This document shows positions 36,728-45,527 of a stretch of 64,000 nucleotides of DNA, piece by piece. The notes beneath the pieces are model-generated. The model was not told the DNA's origin. It was given only the letters and a program-made list of their open reading frames with translations, and did not search any database. This DNA is from Capnocytophaga leadbetteri (GTDB lineage: Bacteria > Bacteroidota > Bacteroidia > Flavobacteriales > Flavobacteriaceae). The stretch is taken from contig NZ_QBKG01000002.1 of NCBI RefSeq assembly GCF_003054025.1, positions 1-64,000 of the forward strand. Direction: 5' to 3'. Made by a program: the position numbers and the translations under genes. Position 1 is the first letter of the stretch. Every line of letters starts with the position of its first letter.

Positions 36728-38129
36728 TCCGAAATCTAAACTTTAAGGTTAGACTAGCTAAGTAACCATAAATAAGTAGAAATACGCACCCGATATAGAT
36801 ATTGCAGTTGAAAAGGTAAAACTCTAAGAAAGAGAAGAGTACACTCATACTAAGAAATACTTTTATCTTTCGCTTGTTATAAGGTATGGGGTAGTGCTTT
36901 TGTCCGTAGTAATAAGAGATACTCATCATTGCTCCGTAGGTGATAAGGGTTGCTAATGCTGCTCCTTTATAGCTAAGCCAAGGAATTAAAGCAAAATTGA
37001 AAAGTACTGTAAGTGCCATACCTATTAATGATACAATAGCTCCAAAGCTGGTACGGTCAGTTACTTTATACCATACTGAAAGACTGTGGTAGATGCCCAA
37101 ACAGAGATTGGCAAGTAAGACGATAGGTACTATCCAGAGCGCTTCCCAATAAGCCTTATTGGGTATCAAGATAAATTTGAATACATTAGTAAATACAGTG
37201 ATAAAAACTAAAATAAAACCACTACATACGATGAAATATTCAGTAATACGGGCGTATGTCTTAGGAGCATTCTTGTCTTGAGCACTACTGAAAAAGAAAG
37301 GTTCTACTCCGAGCTTAAAAGCACTTACAAAAAGATTCATAAATACTCCCATTTTATAACAGGCGGAATAAATACCTATGGTAGCGTCAGCTGTCTCTTC
37401 AGGAAGTAACATACGTAAGAATACACGGTCAAATCCTTCGTTTACAGCAAAAGCAATCCCTGCTAAAAGTACAGGGAAGGCATAAATCATCATTTCCTTC
37501 CACAGCGAGTAATAAAACCTAAAACGTATTTTGATATAGATAGGCAGTAGCACTATCAGAGTTGCTAGGCTCGCTATTACATTGGCTAAGAAGATGTAAT
37601 ATACCCCTCCGTTGGTGGCGATACTTTCTTGAGACAAGTAGTTTAAAAAGTAGATGTTTAGGAGCAAATTAAGGGCGGTATTGCCTACTTTTACAAAAGC
37701 GTAAAAGTTAGCTTTACCTTTGTTGCGCAACCATGCAAAAGGAATTACTACTAAAGCATCGAGCACCATTATGTAGATACCAAAAACAATATGCTCTACT
37801 TTGTAGTTAAGCCACGAGGCTATAGATTCTCTTAGCAGGTAGGCAAGTAGTAGGAAAAATAAAGAAGATACAGTTAGAGAAGTAAGTGCAGTAGATTGTA
37901 CTTGCTTTTTTTGTTCACCTTTATTCATAAAACGAAAAAAAGCCGTTTCCATACCATACGACAACAGCACATTGCCCAAAATAAGATACACAAAAATACC
38001 TGAATAAATGCCGAAATCATTTGTATCTAGCTTGCTAACGTAGAGGCGTGTGAGCAAAAGCGTCATCACACGTGGCAATACGGTTGCAATTCCGTAAATA
38101 GCTGTATCTTGAAAGAGTTTCTTAAGCAT
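36705..38129 (-). CDS. Oligosaccharide flippase family protein (Wzx-like, MOP superfamily)
   Basis: A 474-residue inner-membrane protein with about 12-14 hydrophobic helices. It begins MLKKLFQDTAIYGIATVLPRVMTLLLTRLYV, typical of the polysaccharide biosynthesis/MurJ-type family, with FGIYSGIFVYLILGNVLLSYGMETAFFRF near 37-65. It probably moves a lipid-linked glycan across the membrane for O-antigen or capsule. It is 12 bases downstream of radA and ends at the shared terminator. No Wzy or glycosyltransferases are nearby, so the substrate is open. Confidence 0.87.
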   Translation of the reverse strand: MLKKLFQDTAIYGIATVLPRVMTLLLTRLYVSKLDTNDFGIYSGIFVYLILGNVLLSYGMETAFFRFMNKGEQKKQVQSTALTSLTVSSLFFLLLAYLLRESIASWLNYKVEHIVFGIYIMVLDALVVIPFAWLRNKGKANFYAFVKVGNTALNLLLNIYFLNYLSQESIATNGGVYYIFLANVIASLATLIVLLPIYIKIRFRFYYSLWKEMMIYAFPVLLAGIAFAVNEGFDRVFLRMLLPEETADATIGIYSACYKMGVFMNLFVSAFKLGVEPFFFSSAQDKNAPKTYARITEYFIVCSGFILVFITVFTNVFKFILIPNKAYWEALWIVPIVLLANLCLGIYHSLSVWYKVTDRTSFGAIVSLIGMALTVLFNFALIPWLSYKGAALATLITYGAMMSISYYYGQKHYPIPYNKRKIKVFLSMSVLFSFLEFYLFNCNIYIGCVFLLIYGYLASLTLKFRFRKNKKTAI

Positions 38130-38141
38130 ATATAAGTCTTC

Positions 38142-39506
38142 TTATCCAAAAAGTTCACCAATAGCATCTTCTATTTTGGCGACTTTCACAATCTTAATTT
38201 TAGTGTTTTTAAGGGCTATCTTGTTGTATTTAGAAATAAAAATAGTATTAAAGCCTAACTTTTCAGCCTCTGTAATGCGCTGTTCTACTCGCTGTACAGG
38301 TCGTATTTCTCCACCAAGCCCTACTTCACCCGCAAAACAAACATCCTTTTCAATAGCAATATCTTCGTTAGATGAAAGTATTGCCATTGCTACCCCTAAG
38401 TCAGTAGCGGGGTCATCAATAGTGATACCCCCTGTAATATTAAGAAAGACGTCTTTTGCTCCTAAGCGGAAACCAGCACGTTTTTCGAGTACAGCTAAGA
38501 GCATATTCAGTCGTTTGGCATTAAAGCCTGTAGTGCTACGCTGAGGTGTGCCATAGACAGCTGTACTCACAAGAGCTTGTATTTCAATCATCAGTGGTCG
38601 CATACCTTCTAAGGTCGCAGCTATTGTAGTACCGCTGATAGTCTCATCAGTCTTAGAAATAAGTATCTCTGAAGGGTTGTTTACTTCACGTAGACCATTG
38701 CTAAGCATTTCATAAATACCGAGTTCTGAGGTAGAACCAAAGCGGTTTTTTAACGAGCGCAAGATACGATACACGTGGTTGCGGTCGCCTTCAAACTGCA
38801 GGACAGTATCAACCATATGTTCTAATATTTTAGGCCCCGCAATCTGTCCGTCTTTAGTTATATGCCCAATAAGAATTACAGGAGTATGCGTAGTCTTAGC
38901 AAACTTAATTAGCTCAGAAGTACATTCTCTTATCTGTGAGATGCTTCCTGCCGATGCTTCTATATAATCAGATTGTAACGTTTGTATAGAGTCTATAATC
39001 ACAATTTCAGGCAGAAGTTCTTTTATCTGCTGAAATATATTTTGCGTCTTGGTTTCGGTTAGGATAAAGCAATTATCAAGATGATGTGGAATGCGGTCAG
39101 CACGCATTTTTATCTGTTTTTCACTCTCTTCCCCCGACACATAAAGGGTACGATAAGGTAAGTTAAGGGCTATTTGCAGCAATAGCGTACTTTTGCCAAT
39201 ACCCGGTTCACCTCCTAAAAGGGTTACAGAGCCAGGCACAATCCCCCCACCAAGCACATTGTTCAGTTCGTGGTTATTGCTATTTAAGCGTGACTCTTGT
39301 TGAGTGCTGATTTGCGAAACAGCTATGTATTTAGGAGCTTTGTTTTTGCTTATGCTCTCTTTTTCTTGCCATACAGGGGCAGTGTCTTTCTGTACAACCT
39401 CTTCAACAATAGTATTCCATTGTTTGCAGGCGTGGCATTGTCCTTGCCATTTGCTGTATTGGGTTCCGCAATTCTGACAGAAATAAGCTGTTTTTAGTTT
39501 TGCCAT
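38142..39506 (-). CDS. radA: DNA repair protein RadA
   Basis: RadA is a DnaB-like ATPase that aids branch migration in recombination. The 454-residue protein starts with the C4 zinc finger CQNCGTQYSKWQGQCHACKQW (first and last Cys about 9 and 28), then Walker A GGEPGIGKSTLLLQIA (about 98-113), the RadA-specific KNRFGSTSELGIYEM (about 249-263) and a C-terminal Lon-protease-like domain with GEVGLGGEIRPVQR (about 393-406). It lies between rfbA (36 bp) and the flippase gene (12 bp). Confidence 0.97.
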   Translation of the reverse strand: MAKLKTAYFCQNCGTQYSKWQGQCHACKQWNTIVEEVVQKDTAPVWQEKESISKNKAPKYIAVSQISTQQESRLNSNNHELNNVLGGGIVPGSVTLLGGEPGIGKSTLLLQIALNLPYRTLYVSGEESEKQIKMRADRIPHHLDNCFILTETKTQNIFQQIKELLPEIVIIDSIQTLQSDYIEASAGSISQIRECTSELIKFAKTTHTPVILIGHITKDGQIAGPKILEHMVDTVLQFEGDRNHVYRILRSLKNRFGSTSELGIYEMLSNGLREVNNPSEILISKTDETISGTTIAATLEGMRPLMIEIQALVSTAVYGTPQRSTTGFNAKRLNMLLAVLEKRAGFRLGAKDVFLNITGGITIDDPATDLGVAMAILSSNEDIAIEKDVCFAGEVGLGGEIRPVQRVEQRITEAEKLGFNTIFISKYNKIALKNTKIKIVKVAKIEDAIGELFG

Positions 39507-39542
39507 AACTTAGGTGAGGAGGGGAGTTTTTTTATTAAATTG

Positions 39543-40421
39543 TTAATTGTCAATTGTCAGTTGCAAAAGGTACTGTCCGTACTGGTTTTTAATCATTGGC
39601 TGAGCTAATTCGCGTAGCTTTTCAGTGCTTATCCAACCTTTGCGATAGGCTATTTCTTCGAGACAAGAGATTTTCAGTCCTTGACGTTTCTCTAAGGTTT
39701 CTACAAAGTTAGATGCCTCGCTAAGCGAATCGTGGGTGCCAGTATCCAGCCACGCAAAGCCGCGACCTAAAAGCTGCACTTTTAGCTCTCCATCTTTCAG
39801 AAACACCTGATTAACGCTCGTAATTTCCAACTCACCGCGTGCCGAAGGCTTGATTCCCTCGGCTACCTTCACTACTTTATTTGGATAGAAATAAAGCCCT
39901 ACCACTGCGTAATTCGACTTTGGTTGCGCAGGCTTTTCCTCTATGCTTAGCACATTTCCTGCTGTATCAAACTCTGCTACTCCATAGCGTTCAGGGTCTT
40001 TCACATAGTAACCAAATACAGTAGCTTTGCGCTCTTTTTCTACATTGTGAACAGCTTGGGTAAGCATTTGTGAAAAACTCTGTCCGTAGAAGATATTATC
40101 GCCCAATACCAAGCACACATCATCATCTCCAATGAAGTCTTTGCCAATAATAAAAGCCTGAGCTAATCCATCAGGGCTTGGCTGTTCAGCATAGCTCAGA
40201 TTTATACCAAAACTACTGCCATCTCCTAAAAGGCGTTGGAACCCGGGTAAGTCTTGAGGAGTAGAAATCACTAATACTTCACGAATACCAGCCAACATTA
40301 AGACTGATAAAGGGTAGTAAATCATTGGTTTGTCATAAATAGGGAGTAATTGTTTTGAAACTCCTTTTGTAATTGGGTAAAGGCGGGTGCCTGAACCTCC
40401 TGCTAATATAATTCCTTTCAT
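39543..40421 (-). CDS. rfbA: Glucose-1-phosphate thymidylyltransferase RfbA
   Basis: RfbA makes dTDP-glucose, the first step to dTDP-rhamnose and related sugars. The 292-residue protein has the nucleotide-binding [20 protein letters not shown] (about 8-27), the [14 protein letters not shown] segment (about 76), LGDNIFYGQ (about 108-116), and the [18 protein letters not shown] stretch (about 160-177). rfbB, rfbC and rfbD are not adjacent. It is 21 bases downstream of the phosphoesterase gene and probably shares its transcript. Confidence 0.96.
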   Translation of the reverse strand: MKGIILAGGSGTRLYPITKGVSKQLLPIYDKPMIYYPLSVLMLAGIREVLVISTPQDLPGFQRLLGDGSSFGINLSYAEQPSPDGLAQAFIIGKDFIGDDDVCLVLGDNIFYGQSFSQMLTQAVHNVEKERKATVFGYYVKDPERYGVAEFDTAGNVLSIEEKPAQPKSNYAVVGLYFYPNKVVKVAEGIKPSARGELEITSVNQVFLKDGELKVQLLGRGFAWLDTGTHDSLSEASNFVETLEKRQGLKISCLEEIAYRKGWISTEKLRELAQPMIKNQYGQYLLQLTIDN

Positions 40422-40442
40422 TTTTTTATTAGTTTTTAGTTA

Positions 40443-41633
40443 TTAATCATCATCTTCAGGGATAGAAGCGTTTTCTACTATTGTTGTTTTGTTGCCTTTG
40501 TTATCTACTTTATACTCATTGCCATTCTCTATTAGCAAACCTTGTACCACTCCTTTAGCGTGGGATACATCGAGGTCAATAACGCGTTTGTTTAATAGGT
40601 AAGTTACTTCGCTGTGAAGACTATGCCCAATAACGAACTTGCCTACATTCCACTTTTTCATTATTTCATCAGCCTCTTCAAGGGCTATGGTTTGTTTGCC
40701 CCAACCTCTGTACCACGTTGGGCTTACCCCAAATTTGTAAATAGTGCTGTATGTCTTGTCTGTTTGTTGTTGAGCTTCTTTGTTTCTGAAGTAATATCGG
40801 CGCGCCTTGTCGTTCAACTCTTGTACTGACAGATTGAGGTCAGCTACTTCTTTAGAAATACCTGCGTGCACAAACACATAGTTGCCTATCTTCTCTACTA
40901 TGTTTTTAGTTTCTAACCATTGACCCAATTCGGTCTTGGGCTTATAAAGGTCTATATAAGGGATATTCATCAGTTCGGCATTGGTGAAATACTTTTTGCG
41001 TACATAGCGAAAATCGTTATTCATATTCATCAGGTCGTGATTGCCAAGAATAAAGTGTACCTTGCCTCCTGCTTTTTCTGCTTGGTTTTCTAAGTGATAG
41101 ATGAGCCAAAGAGTTTGGGTTACCATCAGTCCGCGGTCAAAAAAGTCACCTACGGTTACCAAATGCCCCTTGCCGAATGTCCATTTATACTTTTCATTCA
41201 TCACCCCATTAGCGATAAGAAAAGAGCGAAAAGCCTCAAACTCTCCTTCTATATCGGAGATAGCAATTAGCTTTTCAGGCATTTCGTACACTGCAGGTTC
41301 CTTGGTGAGTTCCTTTTTCAATCTGAAGCTGAAAAAATGCTTGTGTCCTACTTGTGTTTTTAGTTTTTTACCTCGTTTTACCCCTGAATAATACCATTTA
41401 GAGGTGATTTTCATATTCTCTCTACCGCTTTCAGTGATGTATTTAATGACTTTTTCGGGGCCTCTTCCGGTATAATATATATGAGGGCCGTCCATACCTG
41501 CGGTGGAGGTATCACTGCTTAGGCGTTTTTCGCTAATGATAGGCTTTAATGTTTGTGCTTGCGACTGAGCCTTTTCAGCACAGAAAAGTCCCAAAAACAA
41601 ACATAAACTTACTATATAATGCTGTATCTTCAT
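40443..41633 (-). CDS. Exported calcineurin-like metallophosphoesterase
   Basis: A 396-residue protein with a signal peptide (MKIQHYIVSLCLFLGLFCAEKAQSQ). The two-metal phosphoesterase motifs are in order: AISDIEGEFEAFRSFL (about 127-142, with the usual DxH changed to DIE), VGDFFDRG (about 165), LGNHDLMNMN (about 197-206), VHAGIS (about 254) and IGHSLHSEVTYL (about 335-346). The tail NASIPEDDD is acidic. It is similar to the Shewanella-like or periplasmic metallophosphatases; the phosphate substrate is unknown. It is followed by rfbA after 21 bases and preceded by the dipeptidase gene by 31 bases. Confidence 0.86.
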   Translation of the reverse strand: MKIQHYIVSLCLFLGLFCAEKAQSQAQTLKPIISEKRLSSDTSTAGMDGPHIYYTGRGPEKVIKYITESGRENMKITSKWYYSGVKRGKKLKTQVGHKHFFSFRLKKELTKEPAVYEMPEKLIAISDIEGEFEAFRSFLIANGVMNEKYKWTFGKGHLVTVGDFFDRGLMVTQTLWLIYHLENQAEKAGGKVHFILGNHDLMNMNNDFRYVRKKYFTNAELMNIPYIDLYKPKTELGQWLETKNIVEKIGNYVFVHAGISKEVADLNLSVQELNDKARRYYFRNKEAQQQTDKTYSTIYKFGVSPTWYRGWGKQTIALEEADEIMKKWNVGKFVIGHSLHSEVTYLLNKRVIDLDVSHAKGVVQGLLIENGNEYKVDNKGNKTTIVENASIPEDDD

Positions 41634-41664
41634 AATAAAATAGTATTTTTAATTGATAAACCGG

Positions 41665-42267
41665 CTAATTGCACTGCCATTCAAAGTTTTCTACTTTCGA
41701 TTGCATCTCAGGGCGGTACTCATAATGCCACCATTCTGAGTAAATCGACTTAAAATTGAACTTATCGAGTGTTTCTTTTAGCAGTTTGCGGTTCTCAAGT
41801 ACTTCTTTAGAGTGCTGAGTATAGGTGTGATGCGCTTCTTTTCCAAAGAAATCAAAAGGCGTCCCCATATTAAGTTCCTTGCCTTGTGCGTCTACCAGCG
41901 TAAGGTCTACGGCTGCCCCTCTGTTGTGCTTAGACCCTTTAGCGGGATTGGCTACATAGTGAGTGCCGGGCAGTATCTTCCACATTTTCTTTTGAACGCT
42001 TAGCGGTCGGTAGCAATCAAACAGCTTAATGCGGTATCCTAGCTGTTTAAAAGCCTCATTTGCCTTCACTAAGGCTTCAGCTGTACTTTTGCGCAAGTAG
42101 CACTCGCCACAATCGTATACCGCCTGCTTTAGGAAGTTGTCGGGCGTAGCGTATTTTAACTCATACACAAAGTCGGGTGAGAGGTCTTTCAATCGTACAA
42201 AATCCGATTGCTGCCCCCACACCACAAAGCTCAATAGCGTAGACAAAAATGTTATAATTAATTTCAT
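41665..42267 (-). CDS. D-alanyl-D-alanine dipeptidase (VanX/DdpX, M15D)
   Basis: A 200-residue exported zinc peptidase that hydrolyses D-Ala-D-Ala. The signal peptide is MKLIITFLSTLLSFVVWGQ. The zinc motif SKHNRGAAVDLTLVD (about 119-133; H..D ligands), the catalytic Glu-Trp-Trp-His in SEWWHYEYRP (about 181-190) and the FDCYRPLSVQKKMW Arg site (about 80-93) are all visible. Such genes occur in many Bacteroidota without glycopeptide resistance, where they probably recycle peptidoglycan dipeptides. It is the first gene of the minus-strand row running to 36705. Confidence 0.93.
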   Translation of the reverse strand: MKLIITFLSTLLSFVVWGQQSDFVRLKDLSPDFVYELKYATPDNFLKQAVYDCGECYLRKSTAEALVKANEAFKQLGYRIKLFDCYRPLSVQKKMWKILPGTHYVANPAKGSKHNRGAAVDLTLVDAQGKELNMGTPFDFFGKEAHHTYTQHSKEVLENRKLLKETLDKFNFKSIYSEWWHYEYRPEMQSKVENFEWQCN

Positions 42268-42285
42268 TGTGTCTTAAATTTGTGG

Positions 42286-42293
42286 CAAATATA
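42286..42293 (-). promoter_or_regulatory. -7 element for the VanX-like gene
   Basis: On the minus strand TATATTTG (CAAATATA on the plus strand) lies 19 bases before the start codon. No TTG was found at the usual distance. Confidence 0.45.
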
Positions 42294-42334
42294 CTATTTT
42301 TTTATTTTATGTAGTACTATTTTTGTAAAAATCT

Positions 42335-42342
42335 TACCTTTG
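42335..42342 (+). promoter_or_regulatory. -7 element for lysA
   Basis: TACCTTTG lies 36 bases before the lysA start. A -33 TTG at the usual distance is lacking. Confidence 0.5.
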
Positions 42343-42377
42343 CAGTTCTGTAACTCATTAAGTAACACATTTATAAG

Positions 42378-43583
42378 ATGAAAATAGAAGATTTACTATC
42401 GGTAGCACATACCTACGGAAGTCCGGTGTATGTGTATGATGCTGATAAAATAAGCTCTCAATATCAGCTACTTACAGCTTCTTTTAGCAGCGTGCCTCAT
42501 TTGCGTATCAATTACGCTATGAAGGCGCTTTCTAATATTTCAGTGTTAAAACTGATGAAAAAATTAGGAGCGGGACTCGATACGGTTTCCATTCAGGAAG
42601 TACAATTAGGCTTGCGTGCAGGCTTTGCCCCTCAGCAGATTATTTTTACTCCTAATGGAGTTTCTCTAGACGAAATAGAAGAGGCAATGCACTTAGGGGT
42701 ACAGCTCAATATCGACAACCTTTCGGTCTTAGAGCAGTTTGGTAGTAAGCACCCTGAAGTGCCTGTGTGTATCCGTATCAATCCACACGTGATGGCAGGC
42801 GGCAATAGCAATATTTCAGTGGGACATATAGACAGCAAGTTTGGTATTAGTATCCACCAAATACCTCATATTCTGCGTATTGTCGAAAATACGAAAATGC
42901 ATATCAACGGCATACACATTCACACTGGTAGCGATATCCTCGATATTGATGTCTTTCTATACGCAGCCGAAATATTGTTCGAGATGGCTAAAAACTTCAA
43001 AGATTTGCAGTTTATTGACTTTGGTAGTGGTTTCAAAGTGCCTTATAAGGAGGGAGATATACAGACGAACATAGAAGAATTAGGCGAACGCCTAAGCGCA
43101 CGCTTTTTAGCTTTTTGCCAAGAATATGGGCGCGACCTAACTTTGGCTTTTGAACCTGGTAAATTCTTGGTAAGCCAAGCAGGTTATTTTTTAGTGAAAG
43201 TAAATGTAGTAAAGCAGACCACCTCAACAGTTTTTGCGGGAGTCGATTCGGGCTTCAATCACCTTATACGACCTATGTTTTACGGGGCTACTCACTTTAT
43301 AGAGAATATCTCTAATCCCGAAGGGCGCAAGCGTTTTTATTCGGTAGTGGGCTATGTGTGCGAGACCGATACTTTTGCTTCTAACCGACAGATAGCCGAA
43401 ATTACTGAGGGCGATATACTCTGCTTCCACAATGCAGGGGCTTATTGCTACACTATGTCGAGCAATTACAATTCGCGCCTACGTCCTGCCGAAGTGCTTT
43501 GGTATAAAGGAGAAGCTCATCTTATCCGCAGAGCTGAAACCTTTGACGATTTAGTAAGAGGACAAATTGAAATAGAAATCTAA
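42378..43583 (+). CDS. lysA: Diaminopimelate decarboxylase
   Basis: LysA converts meso-diaminopimelate to lysine, using PLP on a fold-type III barrel. The 401-residue protein has the PLP Lys in INYAMKALSN (about 43-52), HIDSKFGI (about 153-160), the HIHTGSDI motif (about 183-190), phosphate-binding FGSGFKVPY (about 212-220), AFEPGKFLVSQAG (about 257-269), and the catalytic Cys region YVCETDTFASNR (about 326-337) with HNAGAYCYTMSSNYN near the end. A terminator follows. Confidence 0.95.
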   Translation: MKIEDLLSVAHTYGSPVYVYDADKISSQYQLLTASFSSVPHLRINYAMKALSNISVLKLMKKLGAGLDTVSIQEVQLGLRAGFAPQQIIFTPNGVSLDEIEEAMHLGVQLNIDNLSVLEQFGSKHPEVPVCIRINPHVMAGGNSNISVGHIDSKFGISIHQIPHILRIVENTKMHINGIHIHTGSDILDIDVFLYAAEILFEMAKNFKDLQFIDFGSGFKVPYKEGDIQTNIEELGERLSARFLAFCQEYGRDLTLAFEPGKFLVSQAGYFLVKVNVVKQTTSTVFAGVDSGFNHLIRPMFYGATHFIENISNPEGRKRFYSVVGYVCETDTFASNRQIAEITEGDILCFHNAGAYCYTMSSNYNSRLRPAEVLWYKGEAHLIRRAETFDDLVRGQIEIEI

Positions 43584-43599
43584 AAAATTAGTAAATTTG

Positions 43600-43645
43600 A
43601 AAATTAGCAAATTACTCCTTTGGTAATTTGCTAATTTTTTTATTT
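43600..43645. terminator. Terminator between lysA and the vapC-like gene
   Basis: AAATTAGCAAATTAC (43601-43615) and GTAATTTGCTAATTT (43623-43637) form a perfect 15 bp stem followed by T. It is built from the same AATTAGCA words as the intergenic octamer repeats and serves convergent genes. Confidence 0.88.
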
Positions 43646-44023
43646 TTCTTCGTATAAGATAATATCTTTGATAAGTTTGAAGTGTTTCAGATTATGAGTA
43701 TATATGGGTAGTCCGTAATATAAGCCCGTAGCCCCGATAAAAATATCGGGGAAGTCAAGGCTGTTGTCATTTCTGATGATATCAATAGAGAGTTCTGAAA
43801 TAGCTTTATTGGTATGGAGTATTTTTAGAGAGTCCATAAACGATTTGATTTCCTTTCTGTCCTCACGAGTGAACTTTTTATAACTACTAAGCCAATGAAT
43901 GATTTCTATATATACTATAGGGGTAATATAGATATTCTTCAGCCCTATCATATCTATTTGCTTCAGTACTAAAGGGTCTCGAAAGAGAAGTTTGCTGATA
44001 ATGTTAGTATCACAAATTACCAT
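43640..44023 (-). CDS. PIN-domain ribonuclease toxin (VapC-like)
   Basis: A 127-residue PIN-domain protein. The acidic active-site residues are visible: D5 in MVICDTNIISKLL, E41 or so in YIEIIHW, D94 or so in SLDFPDIFIGATGLYYGLPIYTHNLKHF (about 89-116), where IGATGLYYGLPIYTHNLKHF is the usual end of the fold. VapC toxins cut tRNA or rRNA. Its start overlaps the end of the antitoxin-like gene by 14 bases, a typical toxin-antitoxin arrangement. Target is unknown. Confidence 0.88.
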   Translation of the reverse strand: MVICDTNIISKLLFRDPLVLKQIDMIGLKNIYITPIVYIEIIHWLSSYKKFTREDRKEIKSFMDSLKILHTNKAISELSIDIIRNDNSLDFPDIFIGATGLYYGLPIYTHNLKHFKLIKDIILYEEK

Positions 44024-44216
44024 ATAATTCTTTTCTATTGAAAGGTTTAATATCGTACTTGCTAATAATATTTTGGGCTATTTCAGCTAATTCTTCTATT
44101 GTTTTTTTCTTTTTAACAGTGGCTTTCTTCTTAGGTACTACAAGTGCTAAGCCTTTGGTACTTGTAGCTCTGTGGGTAGTGGTTTTGGTAGTGTGTGTTG
44201 TGGTTGTTGCTGTCAT
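44010..44216 (-). CDS. Probable VapB-type antitoxin
   Basis: A 68-residue basic protein upstream of and overlapping the PIN toxin by 14 bases. The N-terminus is strikingly Thr-rich (13 Thr among the first 20 residues: TATTTTHTTKTTTHRATST), then a Lys-rich segment PKKKATVKKKKTIEE, then IAQNIISKYDIKPFNRKELYGN, which resembles the C-terminal toxin-binding end of small antitoxins. No clear DNA-binding fold is seen. The antitoxin role is inferred from position and size. Confidence 0.7.
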   Translation of the reverse strand: MTATTTTHTTKTTTHRATSTKGLALVVPKKKATVKKKKTIEELAEIAQNIISKYDIKPFNRKELYGNL

Positions 44217-44246
44217 AATATTATGGTTTTATTAGTTTCTATGGGG

Positions 44247-44254
44247 CAAAGATA
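44247..44254 (-). promoter_or_regulatory. -7 element of the vapBC-like operon
   Basis: TATCTTTG on the minus strand (CAAAGATA on plus) lies about 31 bases before the antitoxin start. No TTG at the standard spacing was found. Confidence 0.5.
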
Positions 44255-44282
44255 ATAAATAATTCGTTAGTTTTTAAATTTC

Positions 44283-44765
44283 TTAAAGAAATCGATTGTG
44301 CCAGCTTTCAGCCAAAGGCACTTCCCAATTTTCTTCGTATTCTAATTTAGTATTGACAAGGTTGTTAAATACTATTGTCTCTGCCGATACCGCCTTATCC
44401 TTTACCATCTTCTTAAAGTCGATTAAGTTTTTATAAGCGATATGTTCTCCTTGTCGATAACTCACATTCATACGATCGAGCAGCATAACCTGATATTGCT
44501 CTTCAAGCTCTTGTATAAAGCGCACCAAAGCATCTAAAGAGCAGCCCGAAACAGCGTGTGCTCCGTAGTTTGCTCCAATAATAATAAAGCGATTATAGCG
44601 CAACTCGTACGAAGCCAATATGTCTTTTTTGTGTACAGTCCATTGGTTTAGATATGCTTCTAATTGAGCGTGCAGTTGCTGTTGTTCTTCTTCAGTAAAA
44701 CTGCGATTGCATTGGTATACCCACACACGGGCATCTTCTGGAAGTTCTTTAAAATCAATATACAT
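44283..44765 (-). CDS. Conserved hypothetical protein next to smpB
   Basis: A 160-residue cytoplasmic protein (MYIDFKELPEDARVWVYQCNRSFT at the start). Such proteins are conserved in Bacteroidota and are often labelled 'ABC transporter ATPase', but I see no Walker motif, so that label is not supported. Acidic and aromatic residues are common and a coiled segment TEEEQQQLHAQLEAYL lies at about 24-39. It starts 8 bases after smpB, so it is co-transcribed with it. Confidence 0.8.
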   Translation of the reverse strand: MYIDFKELPEDARVWVYQCNRSFTEEEQQQLHAQLEAYLNQWTVHKKDILASYELRYNRFIIIGANYGAHAVSGCSLDALVRFIQELEEQYQVMLLDRMNVSYRQGEHIAYKNLIDFKKMVKDKAVSAETIVFNNLVNTKLEYEENWEVPLAESWHNRFL

Positions 44766-44773
44766 TTTTTATT

Positions 44774-45229
44774 TTATTTCTTCATTAGTCGGTCTAAGTT
44801 CCGTTTATTGTCACGGTCTTTGATAGTTTCACGCTTGTCGTATAGCTTTTTACCACGAACTAAAGCAATATCTACCTTAGCGAGCCCTTTATCATTGATA
44901 AAAAGTCGCAAAGGCACGATAGTAAGTCCGCTGTTTTTTACCTCTTTGTTCAGTTTGCGCAATTCTTTCTTTTGCAATAGCAGCTTGCGTTCGCTTTTAG
45001 GGCGATGGTTGTAATAGGTGCCAAAGTCGTATGCCTCAATCGTCATATTGATAACAAACAACTCTCCTCGCTCGTTAAACTCGCAGAAACTCTCGGCTAT
45101 AGATGCTTTTCCGAGCCTAATCGACTTAATTTCAGTACCTACAAGCACTATACCTGCCTGATATTTGTCGAGAATTTCGTATTCAAACTTAGCCCTTTTG
45201 TTTAATATTTGTATGGTCTTCTGAATCAT
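44774..45229 (-). CDS. smpB: SsrA-binding protein SmpB
   Basis: SmpB binds tmRNA and delivers it to stalled ribosomes. The 151-residue protein has the family signatures [30 protein letters not shown] (spread over about 9-38), the tmRNA-binding [17 protein letters not shown] (about 76-92) and the basic C-terminal tail [20 protein letters not shown], which mimics mRNA in the A site. ssrA itself is not visible in this window. Confidence 0.97.
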   Translation of the reverse strand: MIQKTIQILNKRAKFEYEILDKYQAGIVLVGTEIKSIRLGKASIAESFCEFNERGELFVINMTIEAYDFGTYYNHRPKSERKLLLQKKELRKLNKEVKNSGLTIVPLRLFINDKGLAKVDIALVRGKKLYDKRETIKDRDNKRNLDRLMKK

Positions 45230-45233
45230 AGTA

Positions 45234-45241
45234 CAAAGATA
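45234..45241 (-). promoter_or_regulatory. -7 element for smpB
   Basis: TATCTTTG on the minus strand (CAAAGATA on plus), directly before the smpB start. The spacing to the start codon is very short (about 5 bases), so the transcript would be nearly leaderless. Confidence 0.45.
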
Positions 45242-45334
45242 GTACTTTTCTTTGAAATACGAACTTTTTTTGATAATTTTTTCTGATTTGATAATTTGTT
45301 GATTTACTAATTAGGTAATTATATTTTTCTGTAT

Positions 45335-45366
45335 TTATCCTTCGCTTATCCTATAGTGTAAGTGTA
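45335..45366 (+). repeat. 11-mer repeat, short copy
   Basis: It reads TTATCC, TTCGCTTATCC, then TATAGTGTAAGTGTATC. The end GTGTAAGTGTA is shared with the tract at 61960-62003 (reverse strand). Confidence 0.75.
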
Positions 45367-45527
45367 TCTAAAATAAAGAGGGAGAGCGGAAGAAAAAATA
45401 TTTTTTGCAATTAAAAAATAAGTGTATATTTACCGCAAGTTTTAAAAAACATTTAAATCCTATTTAGAAGAAACAGAAAAACCATAACATAAAGACATAA
45501 TATTAGCGTTTCGCTTTACGATTTTCC

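Noticed and set aside
38176-39497. Several plus-strand frames opposite radA
   Set aside because: They are antisense shadows of radA with no start context or family features.
44283-44765. Label 'ABC transporter ATPase' for the gene beside smpB
   Set aside because: No Walker A, signature or Walker B motif is visible in the 160 residues.
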